Assembly (NCBI RefSeq): GCF_000220395.1
Contig: NW_004085911.1
Location: 1 to 64,000 of the forward strand
Length of the DNA stretch: 64,000 nt
From: Ichthyophthirius multifiliis
Taxonomy: Eukaryota; Ciliophora; Oligohymenophorea; Hymenostomatida
Direction of reading: 5' to 3'
In this document: positions 1-12,405 of the stretch, one piece after another
How the letters are laid out: every line of letters starts with the position of its first letter
Position numbering within the stretch: the first letter of the stretch is position 1
Notes under the pieces: generated by a model
What the model saw: the letters and a program-made list of their open reading frames with translations, nothing else
What the model was told of the DNA's origin: nothing
Databases searched by the model: none
Made by a program: the position numbers and the translations under genes

Positions 1-1698
1 AAACTTTATATATAAAAAAATTAAAAAATATTTATAAAAATGATAAAAAATAAAAAACAAATAAATATAATTAAATAAATATTTTGTATAAAAGCAAATT
101 TATATATATATTTATATATATATTTATTTTTATATATATATATTTATTTATATATATCTATTAATTTTTTTATATAATATTTTTTTTTTATTTATATAAA
201 ATTACATTTTTTTTTAATATGTAAAATATTTTTTTTTCATATTATATTTTATAATACAAATTGTTTATAAACACATATTTTTTTTATTTTAATTACTTTT
301 TTTATTTTTGAATATATTTTATCAAATATAAACATAAATTAAATATAATTCAAATATTAAATATTTTTTTATGATATTTTTTTTCATTTTATTATTATTC
401 AAATTTATTTTTATTTTTTATTTATTAAATTAAAATAATTTTTTTTATTAATTAAATTTCTTAGATATAAAGCATTTTATTTTAATTCATTAAATTATTT
501 TATATTTTTTTATTAAAAAAAGTGTTTTATATTTTTAAATTTATTTTAATAAATAAATAAAATAAATAATTTGTTTAATTTTTTTATAAATATTATAAAA
601 ATAATTTTTATGTTACTTCGCATTACTTTATAATAAGCATATTCAATATTTTAGATTAATTTTTATATATATTTATCTATAAAATTGAATAAATTATTTT
701 TAGTTAGATATTAATATTCTATGAATATAATTTTATAATAAATTTTAATCTAATTTAAATTTTTAATACGATGATTATTTATTTTTTACTTATTAATGTA
801 GGCAAAATATTAATTAAAAGTTATTAACTTTTATTCATCAATATTTAATTAAATTAAATATATTTTTTTTTTCAAAAAAATTAAAAGTTTTTAATATTTA
901 ATGACTTATTTTAAAAATTAAATATATATATATATATATATTTCTTTTTCCAATATTTTTCTTTTTTGTTATATTTTAAATATTTTTTTTAAAAATAATC
1001 TATGAACAAAAAAATAAGATAGTAAAAATTTTCTAAAAGTGTTTTGTTATTGATTTTTTTTTTATAAAAATTATACTAAATAAAAAATAATATTTATTAA
1101 TATATTATTGATTTTATTACTTAAAAATAATATTTTATTTTAATAATTTTAATAAATATAATATAAATTATTATTTTATATTATTAAATTGATAAATGTA
1201 ATATATATAAAATAAAAAATAAAAAAATATATATAAAAATAAAATAATATTAAAAAAATATTTCAATATCATATCAAAAATTATAATTTATATATTTGAA
1301 TTATTCAATATATGCAAATAATTTTATGTTTTAATTTAAGAGAAAAAAAAATAGTATTTTTTATAAAAAGCTATTAAATTATTAAATATTTCTATATATT
1401 TGTTATAAAATAATGTATTTATATTAAAAGAAATATTAAAAAAAATAATAATATACAAAATATATATATAGTTAAATAAATATATTTAATATAAATTCGA
1501 TTATATAAACATAAATAGATTTATAAATATTTTTTATATATATATTTAATATATAAATTTTTATAAATATATTAAATATTAAATATTAAATATTAAATAT
1601 TTATATATAATTATATATATATATTTTTTTTTTTATATTTTTATATTTTTATATTTTTATATTTATTTTTTATATAATTAAAAATGAATTATTAAATC
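1..1698. other. AT-rich intergenic DNA, no gene seen
   Basis: Almost pure A+T with short tandem repeats: a 7-mer ATTAAAT array near 1570-1602 and an 8-mer TTTTTATA array near 1630-1665. I found no coding-like stretch on either strand. No telomeric G4T2/C4A2 repeat is present, so this is not a chromosome end. Confidence 0.7.
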
Positions 1699-3260
1699 TC
1701 AAAAATCTTTTACTTCCCATAACATCCATTTTCTATCTAAAGAAGTTGTCGCAAAATATTTCTAAGCATAATCTAAACTTACAGAAGTAATTTTTGATTC
1801 ATGTGACTTATAAGTTTTAGCCAGTGAAAAATCTTTTGCATTCCACAATTTTAATGTATTATCATAACTTACACTAACAAAATAATTACTACCTCCCTTT
1901 TAAAATTTAACATCTGACACCAATTTTAAATGCCCTGGTAAAACATGCATACATGCCTTTCTTCTTATATCGAAAACTCTTAAAGTATTATCATCACTTC
2001 CTGTTACTAATTAAAACCCATTTTCTGAAAAATCCGCACATAAAATCCCCTTTACATGATGTCCAAATAACGGTAAAATACCCCTTCCGGTTCTCAAATC
2101 CCAAATCATCCCATATCCACTTAAATCTCCTGCAAAAAGCAAAGACCCGTCTGGATGTAAAGCATTAGCATATACTGGCTTAGTATATCCAGTTTATGTA
2201 TATATTTCCTTTTATTTTTCTATATCCCAAAACCTAAATGTATTATCATGAGAAGTTGATATAATATATTTTCCGGTTTAATGAAAACTTAGTCTATTTA
2301 CTCGATTTTCATGTCCAGATAAAACTACACTTTTTTATAATTCCCTCTAGTCATCAAAACTCCATAGCCTAATATTAGTATCACTTGAACAAGTTGCTAA
2401 AACTCCGTAATTTCCTCCTTCTTAGGTTCCTTAAAAAGCAGGATTCCATTAAATGTCATGCACTTTACTTAAATGACCTTCTAATCTTGATACTAAATCA
2501 CATTAGGGTACTCTCCATATTTTCGATACTCCACTCCCTCCCGCAGTAGCAATAAAATTGCAGTCTAGATTAAATGAACCTCTTGATACAGTCGAAGAAT
2601 CGGCAAATTAAGACATACAAACATCGAATTTCATTGCTCTATTTATACTTGCGATCTGCTTTTTTTCCTCAATTAAAGGATCTTCGTCCATACGGAAAAT
2701 CTTAGATTTATATACCCTCAAAGCGGCTTTTTTTAATGAATATTCGGATATGAATTCCCTTATTTCTTTCAGTTCTTTTATTCCTGGGTAATAAAAATGC
2801 TCATTTTCTTCATTTTATTTCTATTTCTCCTCAGTCTTTATAAATGTAGGTAATTCACCATGTTACATTATATATTCGGCTTAAATTCTTTTTAATCTTT
2901 CTCGTCTATCAACATTATTTTCCCCAAAATAACATATTGGTTAACCTAATTACCTTAATCTATTTTTAACATCTTTATCATTTGTAGGAACAGTCATTTA
3001 AGTTGATTTTTTTTTAATTCTAATTTTCGCATATTTTCTTAATGACGTTTTATTGCTTCTTAAGAAAAATCATTTAATTCAAGAATTTCAATATTTTTTT
3101 AAGAATTTTGAGATTATTATTGAATGTTTGCTTGTGGTTATTGCTAAGAGGTTTTTTGGGTATCTTTTTCTTCGATTAATAAACGCTGTCTTTCTTGCTC
3201 TTCTAATGAACCGAAATATATTCGTTAGTCTTTTTAGGAGTCATCGTGTTATTATTGCAT
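1699..3260 (-). CDS. PRPF4: U4/U6 small nuclear ribonucleoprotein PRP4
   Basis: WD-repeat subunit of the U4/U6 snRNP, needed for tri-snRNP assembly in the nucleus. The N-terminus reads IYFGSLEEQERQRL, matching the family's YYGSLEEKERERL block. It is followed by the PRP4/PRP18 splicing-factor motif (DVKNRLRQLGQPICYFGEN, then DRRERLKRI). The rest is a seven-bladed WD40 propeller ending SLDRKWMLWEVKDF. No introns are visible. The length, about 520 aa, fits the roughly 520 aa of animal PRPF4. The start is ATG at 3260-3258. The frame before about 3015 and the frame after about 3007 differ by one base at a sense-strand A9 run, and one extra A restores a single frame. An alternative start at 2997 would avoid the shift but lose the conserved N-terminal block. 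Confidence 0.93.
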
Positions 3261-3804
3261 TATTTTTATTTTTTTAAAAAATTAATTTCAAAAAAATCTT
3301 TTTTTTTTGAATTGTGTCTCTTATAATTATAGTATTTATTTATTTTAAAAATAATAAATTATTTTATTTTATTATATTTATTTATTATTTTTTTATTTTT
3401 TTATTTATAAATTTTAAAAAGAATAAAAAAAATTAAAAAACACAGAATAAAATATATAAATTATAATATTTTAATTACTAAAATACATTATAGCTGCAAA
3501 ATATACAGAATATTCATTAATTTACATATTTAATATTATTGGTTAACTTATACAATTTTCTATTTCAAAAAAAAATAAATATACAAACATCAATATAAAA
3601 TAAGAAAAAAAAGAAATAATATTTTTTGACATAAAAAAAGGCTATAAAAAAAGTAAATATAAGTATATAAAATTCTGTATATTTAATAGAAGTTAATTTT
3701 ATTTGACATAAAATAAAAAAACACTTCATTATAGATATAAATAAAAATATTAGATTAATTCAAAAAAAGAATTATTTTTTTAAATAAAATAAATATATAA
3801 ATAA

Positions 3805-3838
<34 letters not shown>

Positions 3839-4722
3839 GTAATATATTTAACTATATTTTATATATTTTTATTTTTATTTTATTATTTATTATTTAATAT
3901 TTTTTTTTTTTATAATTATTTAATAAAATTAAAGTAAAAAAAATAGAAAAAGCATATCATAATTTTTAGTAAAAATAAATCTTCCACAAATATTAAAATT
4001 AAAGGAAAAAGAGTGATATAATTTAGTTATTTATATAATAAATATAAAATAAATTAAAAAATTATGCAATAGTAATAAAAATTACGTTAATTTGATTTTT
4101 AAAATAAATGGCTTAAAGGTAAATATTTTAAAAAAATAAAAAACAAAAAAAGAATATACTAAAAATAAAATCAATAATTAATATTTTTTTAAATTTATAA
4201 ATATATAGGAGAAGATTATGCTTATATCCTTTAAAATAAAGATAAATATTGCTAATAATTTTAGTTATAAACTTTTCCATAAAAAACACACCCAGAAAAT
4301 ATTTATACATCTCCAGAGAGTATACAAATATATAATATTTTATTAGATAAAAATAACAATATTTATTATATATGTATATAAATGAATATATATAAAAGAC
4401 GGACAAATATATTATGTGGAAGGAACTTGTATAGGCTCATCTTTTGGGTTTCCTCGAGTTAGTTTTAAAAAAAAATACAGATGGTGTTTATAATTTTATA
4501 TATAAATAAATTTAATAAAATTATATAAAAAATTTTTATTTAAATTAAAATCAATCATATAATAGAAAAATGTTGACATATAATAATTAAAAAAAAATTT
4601 AATATTTAAATATTTATATATTTATATAAATGAATATATAAATTAAATAAATATATATTTATATATATATATATATATAAATACATATTTGTATAATTTT
4701 TTTTTAAATCATTAGGAAAAAA
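3261..4722. other. AT-rich intergenic DNA with one GC island
   Basis: Low-complexity A+T apart from a more complex stretch at about 4205-4490 (see the candidate ncRNA). An open frame at 4128-4406 on the minus strand encodes mostly I, Y, F and K. It looks like chance in DNA where only TGA terminates. A possible acceptor, TTAG, lies just before the downstream ATG at 4723, so a 5'-UTR intron is conceivable. Confidence 0.6.
4405..4490. ncRNA. Candidate structured RNA gene (unidentified)
   Basis: An island of mixed sequence in otherwise A/T-only DNA: GTGGAAGGAACTTG, then GGCTCATC, then GGGTTTCCTCGAG. GGAAC and GTTTCC can pair as a bulged stem, and an ACAGAT follows about 25 bases downstream. It matches no tRNA B box and none of U1, U2, U4, U5, U6, SRP or telomerase RNA as I remember them. 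The strand is unknown. The call rests only on local composition and weak pairing. Confidence 0.2.
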
Positions 4723-5253
4723 ATGAATTTTACTACTGATTTACCAAAAGGAAAACCTTTGGTAACTTACATAGTAGCTTCAGCAGAATAATGTTAAAGA
4801 AATAATTTATAAAAGGATAATTTTGTATATAGAATGCATGCTGTAATATTAAATAATCAATGTTTAAATAATCCTGAAACAATTTAAAATAATACTTTTA
4901 TACTTTGTCATGTTAGAAAATTACCTAAAAAAAATAAATAAAATTAAATCCTTTCAAAATGTGATTAAAAAAAAAAAAAAAGAAACCAAATTACAAATGA
5001 CTTGTTCAAAAACCAGAATTTAATCGAAACTGAAGAATTATAACAATAAAAAATAGAGGAATATTAAAAAAAATTCTAATCTACTTAAAAAAATCATTGT
5101 TTTTTACTTAAATAGATTATTTAAAATAATTGCAGAAAATCATAACAATTAACTTTTAAAAATTAGTTTAGTTAAGCATTAATTGAAAACGAACTTTAAA
5201 ATAATGCAGATATAAACTATATGAATCTATTCATAAAAATTCTTTAAAATTGA
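4723..5253 (+). CDS. Hypothetical protein, 176 aa
   Basis: A single open frame from ATG to TGA with balanced residue use, unlike the I/Y/K noise of the spacers. The N-terminal half is the more conserved-looking part (VTYIVASAEQCQRNN, NFVYRMHAVILNNQ, FILCHVRKLPKK). The C-terminal half is Q/K-rich and probably helical. I do not recognise a family. No signal peptide or membrane helix is evident. A long inverted repeat lies 33 bp past the stop. Confidence 0.6.
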
Positions 5254-5388
5254 GTCTAATTATAAAAAATTATTAAAAAAAACAAGAAATTGAATTTATT
5301 ATTAATTTATTTTTTATTTAAATGATAAAAAAAATATTAATAATAAATTTAATTTCATCAATTTTGAAAAATAAAAAAAATATATTAA

Positions 5389-5447
<59 letters not shown>

Positions 5448-6945
5448 TAATTAATATAATATTTTATATTTAAAAATATTATAATTATATATTATTTGCC
5501 ATTATATATTATATATTTTTTACATAAAATTTTGATAAATTTTGAATAATTTTTTTTTTTTTTTTAATATTATAATAATTTTTTTTTTTTAATAAATTAT
5601 ATAATAAAAATACTATTTATTAATTTTATCATAAAATTGTAAAAAAAATTGAATCATAATTTTTTTATATATTTTATAATCCTTTTTTTTTTTTTGTTAT
5701 TTATATAATAGTAATATAAGTAATATACAATATTTTTTAATTATTTGAAAATTAGATTTTTTTTTTTTAATTTATAACATTAAATAATTTTTTTAAATTG
5801 TTCAAATTACATATATATATCTTTTATTAATATCAAATTCCTTTTTTATTAAGATTTAATTAACAATTTTTTATAATTATTTTAACACTAACTACAATTA
5901 ATTAATTTTATTTGTATTAATTTTTATTTTAATTAATTATACTTTTTATAAAGATTTTAAACTGAATAAATTTCTTACGAATAATTTTAATTAAAAATAT
6001 CTAATTCTTATTAAATTTTTAAATTATTCTATTCATTGGTATATTCATGTTTTTAAATATTTTTTTATTATAATTTTTATAAAACCTTATATTTATGCAT
6101 TTTTATTTATATATGAATTTATATAAGTTTTATATATTTTAAATAGAGTATTTATTTATAATTTGAATTTTTTTGTTTATTTTTTTTATATATAAATTTA
6201 AAAAGATATAATTTATGACAATAAATCCTATTTTTTTTAATATTTTTATATAATAAATTATAACTACACAATTATTTTTTTTCTTATATAAAAAAACTAT
6301 AAACATTCTAATTTCTTCTTTATTTTTTAAAAAGCTAATTACATATAGAATATCAGTTAAAAATAAACAAATAACTAATCTTATTGAATTGAATTGAATT
6401 GAATAAGATTTTAATCCTTTAATATTAAATTATATTTACGGTATAACTTAAATTTTAAAATATACATTTAAAAAGTTTAAAAACTTAGACAAGTGTACAA
6501 AGACCTAAAGTTAAATAAAGTATATATTCTGGTGCGAAGAATTATTATAATTTCTAAATTAATTGCTAAATATGTTTTAATAAAAAATTAGATTAAATTT
6601 AAGAATGGATATATATATTTATAATTATAATTAAATTATTATGTTCTGATTATTTTAGTTTTATTATAAATCATAAAAAATATTAATCAATTAAGTAGAA
6701 AAGAAACTAAAAATATTTATTAATTTTTAACTAAAGAAATAAAAATGGAAAATATATTTTTTTAAAAGTTAATTATATTTTATATAAAAAGTATTTAAAA
6801 AACTAATAACTAGTATACATATATTAATTATAATAATTTTTTAAACTAAATTTAATAAAAAAGAAAAAATATAAGTTAATAATTTTTATTTAATAAAGTG
6901 CTAAATTTGTAATAATATAAAAATAAAAATAAAAATAAAAATAAA
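5254..6945. other. AT-rich intergenic DNA
   Basis: Mostly A/T homopolymers and a long (TA)n tract at about 5395-5445. A pentamer GAATT array sits at about 6384-6404 and a hexamer AAATAA array at about 6915-6945, next to the downstream ATG. A small mixed-sequence island at about 6484-6560 (GACAAGTGTAC, GACCTAAAG, ATTCTGGTGCGAAGAAT) has a short hairpin and could be an RNA gene or a regulatory site. No protein gene is visible. Confidence 0.55.
5286..5356. repeat. 21-bp inverted repeat 3' of the 4723-5253 gene
   Basis: The arms 5286-5306 and 5336-5356 match at 20 of 21 positions (GAAATTGAATTTATTATTAAT against GAAATTAAATTTATTATTAAT), with a 29-nt spacer. Position just past a stop codon suggests a 3'-end hairpin. 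In DNA this AT-rich a fortuitous foldback is also possible. Confidence 0.5.
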
Positions 6946-7713
6946 ATGAAAATTAAAAAACAAGTAAAAAAATAATTAAAAATGCCCAAACAAATTAACT
7001 AAAACAATAAAGAATAAAACGAAAGTTTTGAAATAAAGAAAAAACAAATACAAAAATAAACAGTAATGAAAACTCTTCTTCCTAATAAAACCAAAAAAAT
7101 AAAAAAAACAATAGTAAATCCTTTAATAAAGGATTATTCTTTATATGTATCTCAAGAAAATGCTAAATATTAAAAACTAAGAAAAAGTTCAATCAAGCAT
7201 ATAAAATTAGATAAAAATTTGATAAAAAAAGCAGCTAAAGAACTCATCAATTTCTACACAAAATCAAAATAAACTAACAATCTTTTGGACTTATAAGATG
7301 ATTTTATTTATATAGAGATTATCTTATCTTAAATACCTGAAAATTATTCAATAAGACCATTATAAATGTAAAATATTTTTTATTTAAATTATAAAAAAAA
7401 TATAGTTCGTTACCTGTACCAATTTATGGAAAAAATTATAATACAAGATTTTGTATATTTTCAAAAGATCCATAAAGAGACTATAAAGAAAAAATAAAAG
7501 ATTTAGATATTCCTTGTATAGAAAAAATAATTGGATATTCAAAAATAGATAAAAAATACCCAACTTATAAAGATAAACTTAAACTTTTTTATTCATATGA
7601 TATGTTTTTTGTAGATTATACTATTTATGATTTAATTAGAAAACCGACAGGAAAAGTATTTTATTAGAGAAAAAAGTATATACAAATAAATATATAAATA
7701 TATAAATATAAAA

Positions 7714-7746
<33 letters not shown>

Positions 7747-8158
7747 AATATATATTTATTTTCTATTTTCATATTAGAATTCCTTATCCTATTAATTCAT
7801 CCAAAGTGCCTGCTCCTTTTGATTAATAATTTGGATAAGATTATTAAGCTTATTTAAATAGTTTAACTAATTATACTTACTTTTCTATGGGTAATGGACC
7901 AGTTTAGTATAATATTTAATATTTTTATTTTTCTATTTTATTATATATAGTACTATAAAAGTTGCTAGAACTAATATGAATATACCAGATATTGTTAAAA
8001 ATGTTATACATTCTATCTATAATGCTGTTCCTCATTTAGTCCAAAACAAAAACTTGTTTGAAAAAGTTAGATAAATTAATATTAAAACTTATAGTTCTGT
8101 TTCTTTACCTATTTTTAATTAATTATCAAAAGAAGAAATATAATCTATTGCTAATTGA
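6946..8158 (+). CDS. Ribosomal L1-domain nucleolar protein (Utp30/Cic1/RSL1D1-like)
   Basis: Nucleolar protein of the ribosomal L1 fold that associates with pre-ribosomes; 342 aa. Four exons: 6946-7367, 7406-7675, 7778-7906, 7951-8158, with introns of 38, 102 and 44 bp whose phases all agree. The L1 domain is clear: LPVPIYGKNYNTRFCIFSKD, then KYPTYKDKLKLFYSYDMFF, then LIRKPTGKVFY. The C-terminal part has VYTIKVARTNM and NIKTYSSVSLPIF, as in RSL1D1. The N-terminus is lysine-rich, which suits a nucleolar protein. A second in-frame ATG lies at 6982. A cytosolic or mitochondrial ribosomal L1 is less likely, because the order and spacing fit the Utp30 family better. Confidence 0.85.
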
Positions 8159-8325
8159 TATTTTAAAAAAATTTATTACAAATGTTTTTGTGTTTTTTAT
8201 TTTCGTTTTTTTTATTTATTATTTATTAAAAAATTAAATATAGAAATTATTATTTTTAAAATATCTATTTCTATTTAAAATAATTATTAAAAAATATTAA
8301 AGTGACACAATTATATATACAAAAA

Positions 8326-9197
8326 ATGGATAATGAAAATTAATTTGTATAGAATATTCCTTTATAAAATAGACACAAAATATAAGTAGTAGAAGATATA
8401 GATTAATTAACATATGATATGAGACCTGTAGATACATTCGGGAAATACTTAATATAGAAAATGGGATTTAATGAGAAATCAGGAATAGGAATAAAGGGTT
8501 AAATAATAAAACCAATTGAATTTATTCCTCGAAATGCTAAATTAGGTTTAGGTGCTGACCCTTTAAATAAAAAAAACAATTAGTAAGTTAAACTGGGAAG
8601 AATTATAATTATATTGGTGAGAAGTTAATAGATAAAAATAATCCATTTAATATAAATGAAAATGTATAAATAATAAGTGGTAAACATAAAGACTTGAAAG
8701 GAATTGTCACAAAAATAAACGAGGAAACTAAAGAAATAATCGTCGAATTAAAAAGTGGGGAAAAATTAAAAATCGATAATAAAATGGTAATAAAAATCAA
8801 AAAAAAACTAAAAAAAGTTTAAAGTAAAAAAAAAAAAAAAAAACTTAAAAAATTAAAATGGGTTCAAAATAATATTAGAGTTAGAATAATCAGCAAAAAA
8901 TATAGAAATTCAGAATTTTATAATTAAAAAGTTATAATTAAAGATGTTATTGATAATTTTTCATTTTTTGCAATTACAAATAACGGAATATACCTTGAAG
9001 ATCTTAGAGAAAAAGAAATAGAAACATTTATTCCCAAATTAGGAGAAAAAGTATTAATTTTAACTGGAGAACATAAAGGATAATAAGCAACTTTATTGTG
9101 TAGAGCTAAAAAAGAAAATAAAGTAATTTGTTAGGTTAATGATAATATGGAGAATATTTAGTTAACTCAGGATGATGTGAGTGAATATTTAGCTTGA
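8326..9197 (+). CDS. GPKOW: G-patch and KOW splicing factor (GPKOW/Spp2 homologue)
   Basis: Cofactor of the DEAH helicase PRP2/DHX16 in spliceosome activation. The G-patch region reads FGKYLIQKMGFNEKSGIGIK and then FIPRNAKLGLGAD, which is the typical GLGA ending. Two KOW motifs follow: VQIISGKHKDLKGIVTKI and VLILTGEHKGQQATL, the second near the C-terminus as in human GPKOW. About 290 aa, no introns. A one-base frame change sits in the A8 run at 8569-8576. With one extra A the G-patch and KOW halves read as one frame. A perfect GTAAGT follows that run, but no acceptor in the right phase was found, so an intron was rejected. Confidence 0.88.
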
Positions 9198-9681
9198 AAT
9201 ATTCTTCTTTTTAAAAAGAATATTTTATAAAAAATTATATATATATGTATATATAATATTTATTAAATTATAACTGAATTATATAATTTCATATAAATAT
9301 TTATTTTAATATATTATTTATATAAAATGAGATTATATTTTTAATAAAAATTTAGTATAATGATTTTTTAAAAAATATAAGTATTTGAATATAATATTTA
9401 AATTTTTTAATTTTTATGCCTTTAATTGTTAAAAAAAAAGTTTTAATTATTTATTTTAAATACTATCAATAAATATCTATTTTTTTAAAAAAAGTTAAAA
9501 AAAAATCAATTTTTTATATTTTTAATTTTTTATTTTTATACTGCATTCTTTTTTATCATCTTATTGCGTATTTGCATAGAATTATTAATCTTTATTTTAT
9601 TATAAATCTTTAGAAATTTAATTTTTATTTTTTTACAATTCATTATTTATTATATTTTATTATACTTTAATATTATTAACA
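9198..9681. other. Intergenic, between convergent gene ends
   Basis: Lies between the GPKOW stop and the kinesin-3 stop. Only A/T-rich sequence and T homopolymers are seen, with no coding-like frame. Confidence 0.7.
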
Positions 9682-9784
9682 TCAAAGACTAAAATAAAAA
9701 ATACAATAAAATATTGATAAATATTAATTACCTATATTTTTTTATTATTAAAATTATGAATATTATTATTAATTTTATTATTAA

Positions 9785-9840
<56 letters not shown>

Positions 9841-12373
9841 TTACTATTACTATTTTTTTTATAAACTTTATATATCATCTATTTACTTATAACCTTATTA
9901 TTCTTATTTATCACTTTTTTTATTAATTTAATTATCATCACATTCAATTTTTTTCTCTTCTTTTTTTACATCTTATTTTAAAAAATCTGGTTAACCATAT
10001 ACTTTAAATTATAACGTATTATTACTTAAATACTTAATAATTTTAATATCAATGTCTGTATAAGTATGCTATTACTCATAATTAAATATTGGATTTTTAC
10101 ATCTTTCTTCGATAATTTTTGTCTTGAATTTATTAATTATTCCTTTTGAGTTCATCAAATAATATTCCACATATATATTTTAATATAAATTTTCAGTTAT
10201 TTACGCTTCTGTAATTATAACTTTAAAATCCATTCTTTTATTTAAAAGATCATTTGGATCTTCTATCTATAAATCATCATTATAATTATCGTTTTCATAA
10301 TTTATACTTCCATCTATACTACAAGGAATTAATCCTACACTTAAATTTCCACACTAACCATTATCACCTATTAAATTTAAATTACTTCGACTATCTAAAG
10401 CATAAGATAACCCCATTAATTTCAAGAAACTTTAACCTATCATTAAAGATTCAGGTGGATCCCAAAACGGGTCTTCATTTTTTTATAATTTCTATTAAAA
10501 ATAAATTATATATCTATATAATTAAATATATATATAATTATATATTTATATATATATATACGACTATCTTATTAGATTCAAAATATCTATCTAATAAACC
10601 TTTTATAATATAATATCTATTTGAAAACTTTTCTAAATCCCATACATATTCAGTACCTTCTTCAATATTTTTGACTAAAATTTATATATTCTTTTTCAAA
10701 CGTTACTCTTATAGTTCTATTTCACCTGGCTCGGTGTAATTATAAATTATTTTTGTTGAAAATTGTATTTCTCTTTTTAATTCTTTAGCTATGAAACCAA
10801 CTTCTTATATTTTCGGTAGTGCTTTTCTTAATCTTTATTGTATTATTTCTTTTTATTTTAATTTATATACACGTAATTGTTCTTCGTCTTAAAGTTTTTT
10901 CTTTTCTTTTTCTCTTTCAAGTTGCTTTTGGATACGTTCTGCTTCCAGTTTCGAAATAATTTCCTTCATTTACTATTCAGCTTCATGTTTTTCTTTTTCT
11001 AATTTTTATTTTTACGATTCCTATTTTTTATTTAATTATTTTTTTATTTTAAATTACTTCTCTCAATTTATCTGAGAGTTGATTTATTTTAATTTCATAT
11101 AATTATTTTTAAAAATCTATTTTATCTTAATTTTCTTATTTTTCAGAATTAAGTTTAGTTTCTATATCCTTAAATTTATTTGAAACTATTTAAATATATA
11201 TTTATATATAAAAATTAAAATATTTATATATAAATTTATAAAAATATACATTTATTTATATTTAGATATTACAAATAAAAATATTAATATTTTTTAAGCA
11301 TTACTAATATATATATATAAATATATTTATTTATTTTAACATTTTATTTTTTATATAGATATAATTTTTTATTATTTTACGTTATTCTTTTATATCTTTT
11401 TCATATTGTTATTACTCTTAATTATTATTTAATTCTATATTTTTTGATATTTCATCTTAAGCGAATTCCCAATCTATATCTTTAGGTATTATTTTGCCAT
11501 TGTTTCTATCTTATTCGCCTGGAATAATTATTAGAAAAGTAGAATTTGTGCCAAAAATTATTCTATCATTATTAAAAAGTCTAATTTTTTCTCCTACTTT
11601 ATTTCCATTTACATGAATATAATCTTAACAATTACCATTGTATGGTTTAAGATAAATTTCATTATTAATTTTTTAAAAAATAGCATGCTTTTCTTTTATT
11701 CCCATACTTCCTAACACAATATCAGGTAGAGGGATTGCATTTTTTCTACCTACATATGTATATTCTTTATCTAAACTATATATAATTTTATTATTTAAAA
11801 TCGGATCTTCATTTAAATTAGTCAAATGAACTGTATTTTGCAAATCAATATTCTCTTTTTGTTCTTTATTATCATCTTATTCGTATTAAAACAGCCTCTC
11901 CTAATGTGTTTTTTACATATCATTCATTAAATCATCCATTGCCTTTAATTAATCTTCTAAATCTTCTACTTCTTTATAACTTGAATTAGGGTTATTATCT
12001 TTAATAATTAAAAAATTATAAAAAAAAAAATTTAATAAAATACTCATTTTATTCCTAAGTTCCTAAATAGTAGTTTTTAAGATCATGTTTTCTTGCTTTA
12101 ATTACCTTATTAGTTTATCAACTGCACTTTCATTAACTACAGCCTTATTTTTAATTTTCTTAGCCTAATCAGCATACCTTAATGTAGATAGGGTCTCTTA
12201 GTAATTATCAAAAGATGGAGAAATAGCACATATCATTAATGTTTTCGAATTGCCACCAAGAGCATTACATAATATTTTAGTTAAACAAGAATCTCTATAA
12301 GGAACTTTTATTTTATTATTACCACTTTCGATTTCTGCTAATGTAGAAATAACTAAACCTAATTAAATATATG

Positions 12374-12405
<32 letters not shown>

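Noticed and set aside
4128-4406. Minus-strand open frame of 92 codons
   Set aside because: It encodes almost only I, Y, F, K and L, like other spacer frames. With TGA as the only stop, long chance frames are expected in A/T-rich DNA.
8569-8630. Intron starting at GTAAGT in GPKOW
   Set aside because: The only nearby acceptors give the wrong phase, whereas one extra A in the preceding run gives a continuous frame.
9714-9926. Plus-strand poly-isoleucine frame
   Set aside because: It is the antisense of the kinesin-3 poly-Q microsatellite. The minus-strand reading continues a conserved protein.
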